A DNA stretch of 34,571 nt from Aeromicrobium sp. (GTDB lineage: Bacteria > Actinomycetota > Actinomycetes > Propionibacteriales > Nocardioidaceae): assembly GCA_025965435.1 (NCBI GenBank), contig JAOPWZ010000051.1:1-34571 (forward strand). The letters run 5' to 3'. Below, in pieces: positions 16,829-23,318 of this stretch. Each line of letters starts with the position of its first letter. Position 1 is the stretch's first letter. Under the pieces are notes generated by a model. It made no database searches. It had not been told where the DNA came from and saw nothing but the letters and a program-made list of their open reading frames with translations. The translations under genes were made by a program, and so were the position numbers.

Positions 16829-17542
16829 TCAGGCCTGGGCGGCCGCGGTGTCGCGGGCCGGCTCGGACTTGGTCGCCACGAATCGGTAGCCGACGTTGCG
16901 GACCGTGCCGATCAGCGTCTCGTTGTCGGTGCCGAGCTTGGCCCGGAGGCGACGCACGTGGACGTCGACCGTGCGGGTGCCGCCGAAGTAGTCGTAGCCC
17001 CACACCTCCTGCAGCAGCTGCTGGCGGGTGAACACCCGGCCGGGGTGCTGCGCAAGGAACTTGAGCAGCTCGAACTCCTTGAAGGTGAGGTCGAGCGTGC
17101 GGTTCTCGAGCTTGGCCGTGTAGGTCGCGTCGTCGACCACCAGGCCGCTCGAGGAGATGACGTGGCTCTCGGTGTCGCCGTCGAGCGACGCAGCCACCCG
17201 GCCGATGCCGAGGCGCAGGCGAGCCTCGAGCTCGGCCGGTCCGGCGGTGGTGAGGATGACGTCGTCCATGCCCCAGTCGGAGGCGGCGACGGCGAGCCCA
17301 CCCTCGGTGAGGATCAGGATCAGCGGGCACTCGACGCCCGTGGTGCGGATGACGCGGGTCAGGCTGCGGACCTGCGCCAGGTCGTGACGGCCGTCGACCA
17401 GCACGGCATCGCACGGGGGAGCGTCGAGCAGGGCGCTGGCCTCGGCGGGCAGGATCTTGACGTGGTGCGGAAGCAGAGCGAGCGCGGGCAGCACCTCGAC
17501 CGAGGACTGTGTGCTCTTCGTGAGCAGGAGCAGATGGGACAT
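16829..17542 (-). CDS. glnR: Nitrogen-response regulator GlnR (atypical OmpR family)
   Basis: A 237-aa regulator. The start [20 protein letters not shown] and the winged-helix domain (about 140-230) with [40 protein letters not shown] and the [11 protein letters not shown] end match actinobacterial GlnR. Asp50 and Arg52 (VDGR) are present; in GlnR this aspartate makes charge contacts in a dimer rather than accepting phosphate. It controls nitrogen-assimilation genes such as amtB and glnA in Streptomyces; no such target is in the window. ATG 17540-17542 has CGGAGG upstream. It may be co-transcribed with accD and mshD. Confidence 0.88.
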   Translation of the reverse strand: MSHLLLLTKSTQSSVEVLPALALLPHHVKILPAEASALLDAPPCDAVLVDGRHDLAQVRSLTRVIRTTGVECPLILILTEGGLAVAASDWGMDDVILTTAGPAELEARLRLGIGRVAASLDGDTESHVISSSGLVVDDATYTAKLENRTLDLTFKEFELLKFLAQHPGRVFTRQQLLQEVWGYDYFGGTRTVDVHVRRLRAKLGTDNETLIGTVRNVGYRFVATKSEPARDTAAAQA

Positions 17543-17598
17543 CGTCGCTACCTCCGGTGCTGCGATTCGTGCGGGGCACAGTGTGCAGTTATGCGAAA

Positions 17599-17623
17599 AG
17601 GCCATGGTGAGTCACCGTGGCCT
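17599..17623. promoter_or_regulatory. 25-bp palindrome in the glnR/moaD divergent region
   Basis: Arms AGGCCATGGTGA and TCACCGTGGCCT meet around a single central G (17611) with one mismatched pair. It lies 57 nt upstream of glnR and 26 nt upstream of the MoaD-like GTG, covering the -35 position of the latter. The symmetry and site suggest an operator for a dimeric regulator. It could also fold as RNA and is followed by TCTTT, so a terminator for transcripts entering from the glnR side cannot be excluded. Confidence 0.5.
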
Positions 17624-17635
17624 CTTTGCATGGCC

Positions 17636-17641
17636 GACAAT
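17636..17641 (+). promoter_or_regulatory. Probable -10 of the MoaD/ThiS gene
   Basis: GACAAT ends 7 nt before GTG 17649. The same hexamer stands 7 nt before mutT1, supporting a weak leaderless promoter. Confidence 0.4.
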
Positions 17642-17648
17642 ACGGGAT

Positions 17649-17942
17649 GTGACGGATCAATTGCCACGAGATGACGCGAATGAGAACGACGTCACAGTGC
17701 GGTACTGGGCTGCGGCGCGGGCAGCGGCGGGCATCGCCGAGGAGCGGGTGAGCGCCACCGACCTGGCCGGGCTGCTCGCCGAGATCAGCCGCCGGCACGG
17801 TCACCGCGACCGCTTCGACGACGTCATCGAGTACTGCTCGATCCTCGTCGGCGAGACGCCCGTGGGGGCCAAGGAGCCGTCGGAGGTCAGTCTCGCGCCG
17901 GGCGTGAGCGTGGAGTTCCTGCCACCGTTCGCCGGCGGCTGA
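17649..17942 (+). CDS. MoaD/ThiS-family sulfur carrier protein
   Basis: A 97-aa ubiquitin-fold protein ending LPPFAGG. The terminal Gly-Gly is the site at which these carriers are adenylated and loaded with sulfur as a thiocarboxylate for molybdopterin, thiamine or cysteine synthesis. VTVRYWAAARAAAGI at the N-terminus is the usual first strand and helix. The start is taken at GTG 17649; an in-frame ATG at 17605 would lie inside the palindrome. The membrane protein at 17947 follows by 4 nt. Which sulfur pathway it feeds is not shown by the neighbours, though thioredoxin and sulfurtransferase genes follow. Confidence 0.82.
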   Translation: MTDQLPRDDANENDVTVRYWAAARAAAGIAEERVSATDLAGLLAEISRRHGHRDRFDDVIEYCSILVGETPVGAKEPSEVSLAPGVSVEFLPPFAGG

Positions 17943-17946
17943 GTCG

Positions 17947-18777
17947 GTGACTGGCATCATGCGTGGGGTGTCACGACTCGGATCCACGCTGCTGTCCCTC
18001 GCCCTGGCGGGCGTCCTCACGCTCGCGGCGTACACCGATCCGGTCCTCCTGGCCGCCGCGGTCGTGCTCGTGCAGGTGCTCGTCGCCGCCGCTCCACCCC
18101 TGTTGTCGTCGGCCGGCACGGTCATCGCCTCGCCCCGATTCGCGCCGGCCATCGTCGCCGGGGTCGTCGCGACGATCCTGACGCTCGAGCCGGACCTGCT
18201 CGACGGAGCCGGCGGCACCTCGTCCGACGTCATCGGGGCGACCGACACCGGCACCCTGGCCGGCGTCCTCCCCGCGATCATGGCGGGTGTGTTCGTCGCG
18301 CTCGCGGCGCAGATGCTCAGGAAGGACGGCCGCACCCACCTGGTGCAGTCGGTGGCCTATGCCGTGACCCTCTCCGTCGTGGCGGCCTTCGCGGCGGGCT
18401 GGATCGGCACCGAGCGCTCGCTGGGCGACGCCGATGCCGTCGCCGTGGCGGCGGCCGGGCTGGCCGCCGGACTCGTCGTCTGGGCGGTGCCGATCGACCG
18501 GTGGGTGGGCCTGGGCCTGTCGACCATCGCCGGCGCCGGCGGAGGTGCCGCCGTCGCGGCGACCGTCGACTCCAGCATGACGGTCTACTTCGGTGTCCTC
18601 GTCGGATCGGCTGCGGCCGTCTTCGCGGTGCTCGGCCAGGTCGTGGCGCGTGCCATGGCGCGCGGCAGCCAGCAGCCCGCAGCGCGGTGGGGGTTCCCCG
18701 GTGCGGTGGCAGTCGCCTTCGCGGCACCCGTCGCCTACCTCGGCGGACAGCTCTTCACGGCTCCCGGCCTGCGCTGA
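17947..18777 (+). CDS. Polytopic membrane protein of unknown function
   Basis: A 276-aa, strongly hydrophobic protein with roughly seven or eight predicted membrane helices (for example LLSLALAGVLTLAAYTDPVL and VLPAIMAGVFVALAAQM). I see no catalytic motif. It occupies the position of a conserved exported/membrane gene next to thiX and glnR in mycobacteria, so the association is probably old. The GTG at 17947 is 4 nt past the MoaD/ThiS stop, implying coupling; ATG 17959 is an alternative. A role linked to sulfur or redox metabolism is only an inference from the neighbours. Confidence 0.75.
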   Translation: MTGIMRGVSRLGSTLLSLALAGVLTLAAYTDPVLLAAAVVLVQVLVAAAPPLLSSAGTVIASPRFAPAIVAGVVATILTLEPDLLDGAGGTSSDVIGATDTGTLAGVLPAIMAGVFVALAAQMLRKDGRTHLVQSVAYAVTLSVVAAFAAGWIGTERSLGDADAVAVAAAGLAAGLVVWAVPIDRWVGLGLSTIAGAGGGAAVAATVDSSMTVYFGVLVGSAAAVFAVLGQVVARAMARGSQQPAARWGFPGAVAVAFAAPVAYLGGQLFTAPGLR

Positions 18778-18793
18778 CCACATCGCGCCGACG

Positions 18794-18799
18794 TAGGCT
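18794..18799 (+). promoter_or_regulatory. -10 hexamer of leaderless thioredoxin gene
   Basis: TAGGCT ends 6 nt before GTG 18806, fixing that start and implying a message without a leader. Confidence 0.65.
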
Positions 18800-18805
18800 G
18801 GCCGC

Positions 18806-19234
18806 GTGACCGGCCTCCTCGTGCTTCTCGGCGCCCTCGCGGGTGCTGCGGCGATCGCGCTGCTGCTGCGCTGGAAGAACGGTCGCTTCACGACGGCGGC
18901 GATGCCCGACGACCGTGAGCGGCTCACCGCCGACCAGATCGGCGTACCGCTCGGCGAGCGCGCCACCATGGTGCAGTTCTCGAGCGCGTTCTGCAGCCCA
19001 TGCCGGGCCACCCGCGTCCTGCTGGCCGACGTGGCGACCAAGGTGCCGGGGGTCGTCACGGTCGAGATCGATGCCGAGGAGAACCTCCAGCTGGTCCGCG
19101 ACCTCGACATCATGCGCACGCCGACGGTGCTCGTGCTGGACGCCACGGGGGCCGTGACGACGCGCGCCTCGGGGCTGCCACGCAGGGAACAGGTCCTGGG
19201 GGCGCTGGCTCGCGCCGTGGAGCCCGGTCAATAA
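18806..19234 (+). CDS. Membrane-anchored thioredoxin-like protein (ThiX type)
   Basis: A 142-aa protein. An N-terminal helix (LLVLLGALAGAAAIALLL) anchors it, and the rest is a thioredoxin fold with the active site FCSPCRA (Cys63, Cys66) and the cis-proline loop MRTPTVLV. The orientation of the domain is not certain: the RWKNGR that follows the helix would place it in the cytoplasm. It would reduce or shuttle disulfides or sulfane sulfur. Mycobacteria carry the same gene, thiX, beside the cysA-sseC sulfur cluster, as here. Confidence 0.82.
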   Translation: MTGLLVLLGALAGAAAIALLLRWKNGRFTTAAMPDDRERLTADQIGVPLGERATMVQFSSAFCSPCRATRVLLADVATKVPGVVTVEIDAEENLQLVRDLDIMRTPTVLVLDATGAVTTRASGLPRREQVLGALARAVEPGQ

Positions 19235-19320
19235 CCCCTGCGATGGCGTCTTTTGCGCCACGATGTGGGACTGGCGTCCACATGGTGGGATTGAATCGTG
19301 ATGAACATCGTGTCGTTCCC

Positions 19321-19326
19321 TACTCT
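19321..19326 (+). promoter_or_regulatory. -10 hexamer of the cysteine leader peptide/cysA operon
   Basis: TACTCT ends 6 nt before the leader-peptide ATG at 19333, so the transcript should begin with the leader ORF itself. The upstream gap from 19235 holds TGTGG/CCACA repeats near 19265-19281 but no clear -35. Confidence 0.6.
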
Positions 19327-19332
19327 GGTCAC

Positions 19333-19413
19333 ATGCTCCGGACCACACACCTGACGCGCCGCCGTGCAGTGGACAACTGCCGCACGAGCACGTCGCTGTG
19401 TCGCACGCGCTGA
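19333..19413 (+). CDS. Cysteine-containing leader peptide
   Basis: A 26-residue ORF whose pattern is LTRRRAVDNCR...SLCR, with Cys16 and Cys23. The arrangement Arg-Arg-Arg-x-Val-Asp...Cys near the end is the hallmark of small leader peptides upstream of sulfur genes in actinobacteria. Related short cysteine-bearing leaderless ORFs in mycobacteria attenuate downstream sulfur operons according to cysteine supply. It precedes DUF4395-cysA-sseC by 69 nt, and a hairpin lies in that gap. Ribosome stalling at Cys codons when cysteine is scarce would change folding and raise downstream expression. Confidence 0.78.
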   Translation: MLRTTHLTRRRAVDNCRTSTSLCRTR

Positions 19414-19432
19414 TCTTCAACCGTCAGCCCGT

Positions 19433-19458
19433 GCACGACCGCCTCGGCCAGGTCGTGC
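19433..19458 (+). promoter_or_regulatory. Hairpin between leader peptide and DUF4395 gene
   Basis: GCACGACC (19433-19440) and GGTCGTGC (19451-19458) can pair over a 10-nt loop, 19 nt after the leader stop and 15 nt before the AGGAG ribosome-binding site (19474-19478). CTCC at 19465-19468 could itself pair with that site. There is no U-run, so control by translation initiation or Rho is likelier than intrinsic termination. Confidence 0.55.
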
Positions 19459-19482
19459 TTCCACTCCCCACGCAGGAGCACC

Positions 19483-19923
19483 ATGTCCCAGCCCACCCAG
19501 GTGGACCCTCGCGGCCTGCGGGTCGTCGCCGGCATCACGGCGGCGGTCCTCGCGGCGGTGCTGGCGATCCCGTCCGAGCCCGTGCGGATCGCCCTGCTCG
19601 CCGTCCAGGTGGCGGTGTTCGCGATTGCGGCATTCGTCGGGCTGACGGCATCGCCGTACGCGAAGTTCCATGCGGCGGTCGTCCGGCCGCGACTCGGCCC
19701 GCCGGCTGAGCTCGAGGACTCCCGTCCGCCGCGCTTCGCCCAGCTGGTGGGCCTGACCTTCACCGCCGTCGCGCTCGTGGCACTCCTGACGGGTGCAACG
19801 ACGGCGGCCCTCGTCGCGACGGGCCTCGCCCTCGTGGCGGCCCTGCTCAACGCGGCCGTCGGCCTGTGCCTGGGCTGCGAGCTGTACCTCGTGCTGCGCC
19901 GGTTCACGCCGGTCGGCACCTGA
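19483..19923 (+). CDS. DUF4395 membrane protein
   Basis: A 146-aa membrane protein with about four hydrophobic helices and the conserved ending GLCLGCELYLVLRR, whose CxxC pair is typical of DUF4395. It always seems to travel with rhodanese/sulfur genes, and here it is the first gene of the leader-controlled operon. The CxxC may bind metal or take part in persulfide transfer at the membrane; neither is established. ATG 19483 has AGGAG at 19474-19478. cysA begins 62 nt later. Confidence 0.82.
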   Translation: MSQPTQVDPRGLRVVAGITAAVLAAVLAIPSEPVRIALLAVQVAVFAIAAFVGLTASPYAKFHAAVVRPRLGPPAELEDSRPPRFAQLVGLTFTAVALVALLTGATTAALVATGLALVAALLNAAVGLCLGCELYLVLRRFTPVGT

Positions 19924-19985
19924 CGACTTCCCTGACCATCCACTTCATCACAACCAACGCCCAGCCGGGCACAACGGAGGTAACC

Positions 19986-20834
19986 ATGAGCCGCGAATCC
20001 GCGCTCGTCACTGCAGACTGGGTCGAGGAGCACCTCGGCGACCCGTCGATCGTCCTCGTCGAGGTCGACGAGGACGCCGAGGCGTACGACAAGGGGCACA
20101 TCCCCGGCGCCGTCAAGCTCGACTGGAAGAAGGACCTCCAGGACGGAGTCCGTCACGACTTCGTCACCAAGGAGAAGCTCGAGGCGCTGCTGTCCGCCAA
20201 GGGCATCGGCAACGACGACACCCTCGTCTTCTACGGCGGCAACAACAACTGGTTCGCCGCGTACGCCTACTGGTACCTCAAGTACTACGGCCACGAGAAC
20301 CTGCGTCTGCTTGACGGCGGCCGCAAGAAGTGGGAGCTCGACTCCCGCGAGCTGACCACCGACGTCGTGGACCGTCCGGCCACGACGTACACGGCGAAGG
20401 ATGCCGACACGTCGATCCGCGCCTATCGCGACGAGGTCATCGAGGCGATCGGCACGAAGAACCTGATCGACGTCCGCAGCCCCGACGAGTTCGCCGGCCG
20501 GCTGCTGGCCCCGGCGCACCTGCCGCAGGAGGCTGCCCAGATCGGCGGCCACATCCCGACGGCCGGCAACGTGCCGTGGAGCAAGGCGGCCAATGACGAC
20601 GGCACGTTCCGCAGCGACGACGAGCTCAAGGCGCTGTACGCCGGCGCCGGGCTCGACGAGGGCAAGGACACCATCGCGTACTGCCGCATCGGCGAGCGCA
20701 GCTCGCACACGTGGTTCGTGCTCAAGGAGATCCTGGGCCACGACAACGTCAAGAACTACGACGGCTCGTGGACCGAGTACGGCTCGCTGCGCGGCGTCCC
20801 GGTCGCCCTGGGCGACGAGCCGGGTGTCGCCTGA
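19986..20834 (+). CDS. Thiosulfate sulfurtransferase (rhodanese), CysA2 type
   Basis: A 282-aa protein of two rhodanese domains. The active-site loop AYCRIGERSS in the second domain has the catalytic Cys233; CRIGERSS is the form seen in actinobacterial thiosulfate sulfurtransferases. The first domain is inactive and structural. It moves sulfane sulfur from thiosulfate to a thiophilic acceptor. ATG 19986 has GGAGG at the right distance. Its TGA overlaps the sseC ATG by one base, so the two are coupled. The symbol cysA is ambiguous with the sulfate ABC ATPase and is avoided. Confidence 0.92.
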   Translation: MSRESALVTADWVEEHLGDPSIVLVEVDEDAEAYDKGHIPGAVKLDWKKDLQDGVRHDFVTKEKLEALLSAKGIGNDDTLVFYGGNNNWFAAYAYWYLKYYGHENLRLLDGGRKKWELDSRELTTDVVDRPATTYTAKDADTSIRAYRDEVIEAIGTKNLIDVRSPDEFAGRLLAPAHLPQEAAQIGGHIPTAGNVPWSKAANDDGTFRSDDELKALYAGAGLDEGKDTIAYCRIGERSSHTWFVLKEILGHDNVKNYDGSWTEYGSLRGVPVALGDEPGVA

Positions 20835-21130
20835 TGTGCGGCGCGGTCAAGGGCGGCCCCTCCCTCGAGGGTGTCGACGTCCAGAACCAGGCAGTCATCC
20901 AGGGTGTCGTCACGCGTGACGGCCAGCCCGTGGGCAATGCGTACGTGCGGCTGCTCGACCGGACCGGTGAGTTCACGGCCGAGGTCCCGACCTCTGCCAC
21001 CGGACAGTTCCGCTTCTTCGCCGGACCCGGCGAGTGGACGCTGCGCACCCTGGCACCGAAGGCAGTGTCGGTCGACAGCCCGGTGACGGCCGCCAAGGGC
21101 GCCGTCGCGGAGGTCGCGGTCGCCGTCTGA
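20834..21130 (+). CDS. sseC: DUF1416 protein SseC
   Basis: A 98-aa protein of the DUF1416 family that accompanies the sulfurtransferase in actinobacteria. It opens MCGAVKGGPSLEGVDV, and after the first cysteine contains a beta-sandwich-like segment (IQGVVTRDGQPVGNAYVRLL). Family members lie next to cysA2 in mycobacteria as sseC. The exact function is unknown; an accessory role in sulfur transfer is inferred. It starts on the ATG overlapping the previous stop (TGATG). Confidence 0.88.
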   Translation: MCGAVKGGPSLEGVDVQNQAVIQGVVTRDGQPVGNAYVRLLDRTGEFTAEVPTSATGQFRFFAGPGEWTLRTLAPKAVSVDSPVTAAKGAVAEVAVAV

Positions 21131-21157
21131 CGCAGCTCTCCTGCCGGAGACATGATC

Positions 21158-21190
21158 AGGGCCCCACCGGACACGCTCCGGTGGGGCCCT
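21158..21190. terminator. Bidirectional terminator-like hairpin
   Basis: Perfect 14-bp arms (AGGGCCCCACCGGA, 21158-21171, and its complement, 21177-21190) around CACGC, between the convergent sseC (ends 21130) and dtd (ends 21206). There is no long T-run, but the stem is very stable. Confidence 0.8.
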
Positions 21191-21205
21191 CTCACGTCTT
21201 CGGCG

Positions 21206-21646
21206 CTACATCTCCAGCAGGACGGTCGTGGGCCCGTCGTTCGTCAGGGTCACGGCCATGTCCGCGCCGAAGACGCCCTCGGCGACGTCGGCTCCCAGCG
21301 CCCGGAGCGACCGGCAGAACTCGTCGTAGATCGGCTCGGCGACGGGCCCCGGCGCGGCGGCGGTCCACGTCGGACGGCGACCCTTGCGGGCGTCGCCGTA
21401 CAGCGTGAACTGGCTGACCACCAGGACGCCGGCACCGACGTCGGCGGCCGACTGCTCGTCGCGCAGGATGCGCAGGTTCCAGATCTTGGCCGCCAGACGA
21501 CCGGCGGTCTCGGCGGTGTCGTCGTGCGTCACCCCCAGCAGCACCATGAGGCCGGCGCCGATCTCGCCGACGACCTCCGCGGGCCCTGAGCCTGCCGAAA
21601 CGACCTCGACCCGGGCCCGTGTGACTCTCTGCACCACCGCTCGCAT
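21206..21646 (-). CDS. dtd: D-aminoacyl-tRNA deacylase
   Basis: A 146-aa DTD-family enzyme that removes D-amino acids from mischarged tRNA. Its motifs SQFTLYGD and TNDGPTT are present, close to the family forms SQFTL and NxGPVT. The N-terminal strand pair is longer than usual: residues about 17-23 (SAGSGPA) occupy the place of the common two-residue turn. That stretch is encoded by a REP-like sequence (21584-21600). The ATG at 21644-21646 lies 6 nt after a TAGGCT hexamer, so the message is leaderless. It is divergent from the nitrobindin-like gene. Confidence 0.93.
   Translation of the reverse strand: MRAVVQRVTRARVEVVSAGSGPAEVVGEIGAGLMVLLGVTHDDTAETAGRLAAKIWNLRILRDEQSAADVGAGVLVVSQFTLYGDARKGRRPTWTAAAPGPVAEPIYDEFCRSLRALGADVAEGVFGADMAVTLTNDGPTTVLLEM
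21584..21600. repeat. REP-like fragment inside dtd
   Basis: CCCTGAGCCTGCCGAAA resembles the REP core at 7831-7847 (CCTTGAGCCTGTCGAAA) with two changes. On the coding strand it spells part of VSAGSGPA, read in frame without harming dtd. Confidence 0.55.
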
Positions 21647-21652
21647 GCCGCG

Positions 21653-21675
21653 AGCCTAGTGGGGCCCACTAGAAT
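21653..21675. promoter_or_regulatory. Palindromic divergent promoter of dtd and nitrobindin gene
   Basis: CTAGTGGG and CCCACTAG (21656-21672) form a perfect palindrome around one G. The minus-strand -10 TAGGCT (21658-21653) and plus-strand -10 TAGAAT (21670-21675) sit at its two ends and point outward, 6 and 7 nt from the two ATGs. The whole intergenic gap is only 36 nt, so the two genes share their promoter DNA. Confidence 0.75.
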
Positions 21676-21682
21676 GGAGTCC

Positions 21683-22177
21683 ATGCCGTTCGAGATCCCG
21701 TCCGACCTTCATCCCGATCTGATGCCGGTGGTGTGGTTGCTCGGCAACTGGCACGGCAACGGGCAGGGCGACTACCCCACGATCGACGCGTTCTCGTACG
21801 AGCAGGACGTGGTGTTCGCCCACGACACCCGGCCCTTCCTGCACTACTTCAGCCGGACGTGGATCACGAACGAGGCCGGCGAACGGATCCGTCCCGGCGC
21901 CCTCGAGACCGGGTTCCTGCGTCCCGCCGGAGACGGTCAGCTCGAGCTGGTGCTCGCGCACCCGACCGGCTATGCCGAGGTCTGGTACGGCGAGGTCAAG
22001 GGCGCCCGGGTGACCCTCGCGACCGACCTCGTGGCGCGCACCTCGACGGCCAAGGAGTACACGGCCGGACAGCGCATGTACGGCCTCGTCGACGGCGACC
22101 TGATGTACGCGTACGACATGGCGGCCGAGGGCCAGGACATGCAGTCGCACCTGTGGGGACGGTTGAAGCGTGTCTGA
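21683..22177 (+). CDS. Nitrobindin-like / FABP-fold heme protein
   Basis: A 164-aa beta-barrel protein of the THAP4/nitrobindin family (mycobacterial Rv0813c type). The signature GNWHGNGQGDYP is at residues 21-32, and a late histidine (His156, in SHLWGRLKRV) is in the position used to bind heme. Nitrobindins scavenge nitric oxide or isomerise peroxynitrite; that role is by family precedent. ATG 21683 is favoured because TAGAAT is 7 nt upstream; ATG 21674 would overlap that hexamer. ygfZ overlaps its end by 8 nt, repeating the mycobacterial order. Confidence 0.83.
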   Translation: MPFEIPSDLHPDLMPVVWLLGNWHGNGQGDYPTIDAFSYEQDVVFAHDTRPFLHYFSRTWITNEAGERIRPGALETGFLRPAGDGQLELVLAHPTGYAEVWYGEVKGARVTLATDLVARTSTAKEYTAGQRMYGLVDGDLMYAYDMAAEGQDMQSHLWGRLKRV

Positions 22178-23117
22178 CGAGAGCTCGCGCCCCAATCCGC
22201 TGCTGAGCCTGCCTGGCGCCGTGCCCGGCGATGCGCCCGACGGTGCGGTCGCCGCGCACTACGGCGCGATCACGGCCGAGCAGCGCCGGTTGGTCGACGG
22301 CGGGACGTTCGTCGACCTCTCGCACCGCGACGTCGTCACGATCAGCGGGCCCGACCGCCTGACCTGGCTGCACTCGCTGACCACGCAGTTCCTCGAGAAC
22401 CTCGCACCCGGCATCCCCACCGAGGTCCTGCTGCTGTCGCCGCAGGGTCGCATCGAGCACGGCTTCTCCGGCATCGACGACGGCGAGACGTTCTGGGCGC
22501 ACACCGAGCAGGGCGCGGGAGCGTCGCTGGTGGAGTTCCTCGACCGGATGAAGTTCTTCATGCAGGTCGAGGTCAGCCTCGTGACCGAGGCCTGGGCCGT
22601 CATCGGCCTGCCCGGGCTCGCCTGGCGGATCGTGCCGCGCGAGACGCTGCCCGACCTGCCCGCCGAGCTCGGCGATCCCGTGGGGCTCTGGGCCTGGGAG
22701 GCGCTGCGCATCGAGGCCGGTGTCGCGCGCGTCGGCCTCGACACCGACGAGAAGACGATTCCCAACGAGGCCGGGCTGCTCGGCGTCGCGGTCCACCTCA
22801 ACAAGGGCTGCTACCGCGGTCAGGAGACCGTCGCCCGTGTGCACACCCTCGGACGTCCGCCGCGGCGTCTGGTCCGGCTGCTCCTCGACGGCTCGGTCGA
22901 CCACCTCCCGCCGCACGGGACCGACGTCATGCTGGACGGCGTCCGGGTCGGATTCGTCGGCACGGCCGCACGCCACCACGAGCTCGGGCCGATCGCCCTC
23001 GCGATGGTCAAGCGCAGCGTCGACGTCGGCGCGACGCTCCTGGCCGACGGCGTCGCGGCCTCGCAGGAGGTCTTGGTCGATCCCGACGCCGGGCTCCACT
23101 TCCGCCCTGTCCTGTAG
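22170..23117 (+). CDS. ygfZ: Folate-binding protein YgfZ (GcvT-like)
   Basis: A 315-aa protein with a GcvT-like folate domain and the diagnostic YgfZ signature KGCYRGQE (from residue 212), including the conserved cysteine. YgfZ proteins use tetrahydrofolate to support iron-sulfur cluster assembly or repair. It overlaps the nitrobindin-like gene by 8 nt. The GTG at 22170 gives the full N-terminus; no closer in-frame ATG would retain the first helix. The last part, LVDPDAGLHFRPVL, is a typical short C-terminal barrel end. Confidence 0.9.
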   Translation: MSDESSRPNPLLSLPGAVPGDAPDGAVAAHYGAITAEQRRLVDGGTFVDLSHRDVVTISGPDRLTWLHSLTTQFLENLAPGIPTEVLLLSPQGRIEHGFSGIDDGETFWAHTEQGAGASLVEFLDRMKFFMQVEVSLVTEAWAVIGLPGLAWRIVPRETLPDLPAELGDPVGLWAWEALRIEAGVARVGLDTDEKTIPNEAGLLGVAVHLNKGCYRGQETVARVHTLGRPPRRLVRLLLDGSVDHLPPHGTDVMLDGVRVGFVGTAARHHELGPIALAMVKRSVDVGATLLADGVAASQEVLVDPDAGLHFRPVL

Positions 23118-23318
23118 CGCCTGTAGCGATCGGCGCGGGCAGTTTCCACCGCGCGCGGGCGTTCCTTCGACCGGGTGAGTCCGGGCCCACGTGCCGTGAG
23201 TTTCTCCGAACCCGGTGTCGGGCGATATCGTGGGTACCGCGCGTGTACTGCCTGTCGACTGTGAGGTTGCACCGGTCCCGGCCGATCCGGTCCCGCGTCA
23301 CCCGATCCAGGAGCACAC

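Noticed and set aside
16829-17542. Classical two-component partner of the kinase at 209-1417
   Set aside because: The protein is a GlnR-type atypical regulator, about 15 kb away, and not obviously phosphorylatable in the usual way.
17599-17625. Intrinsic terminator
   Set aside because: It lies between divergent genes, where no converging transcript needs ending; TCTTT is short. Kept as an operator candidate instead.
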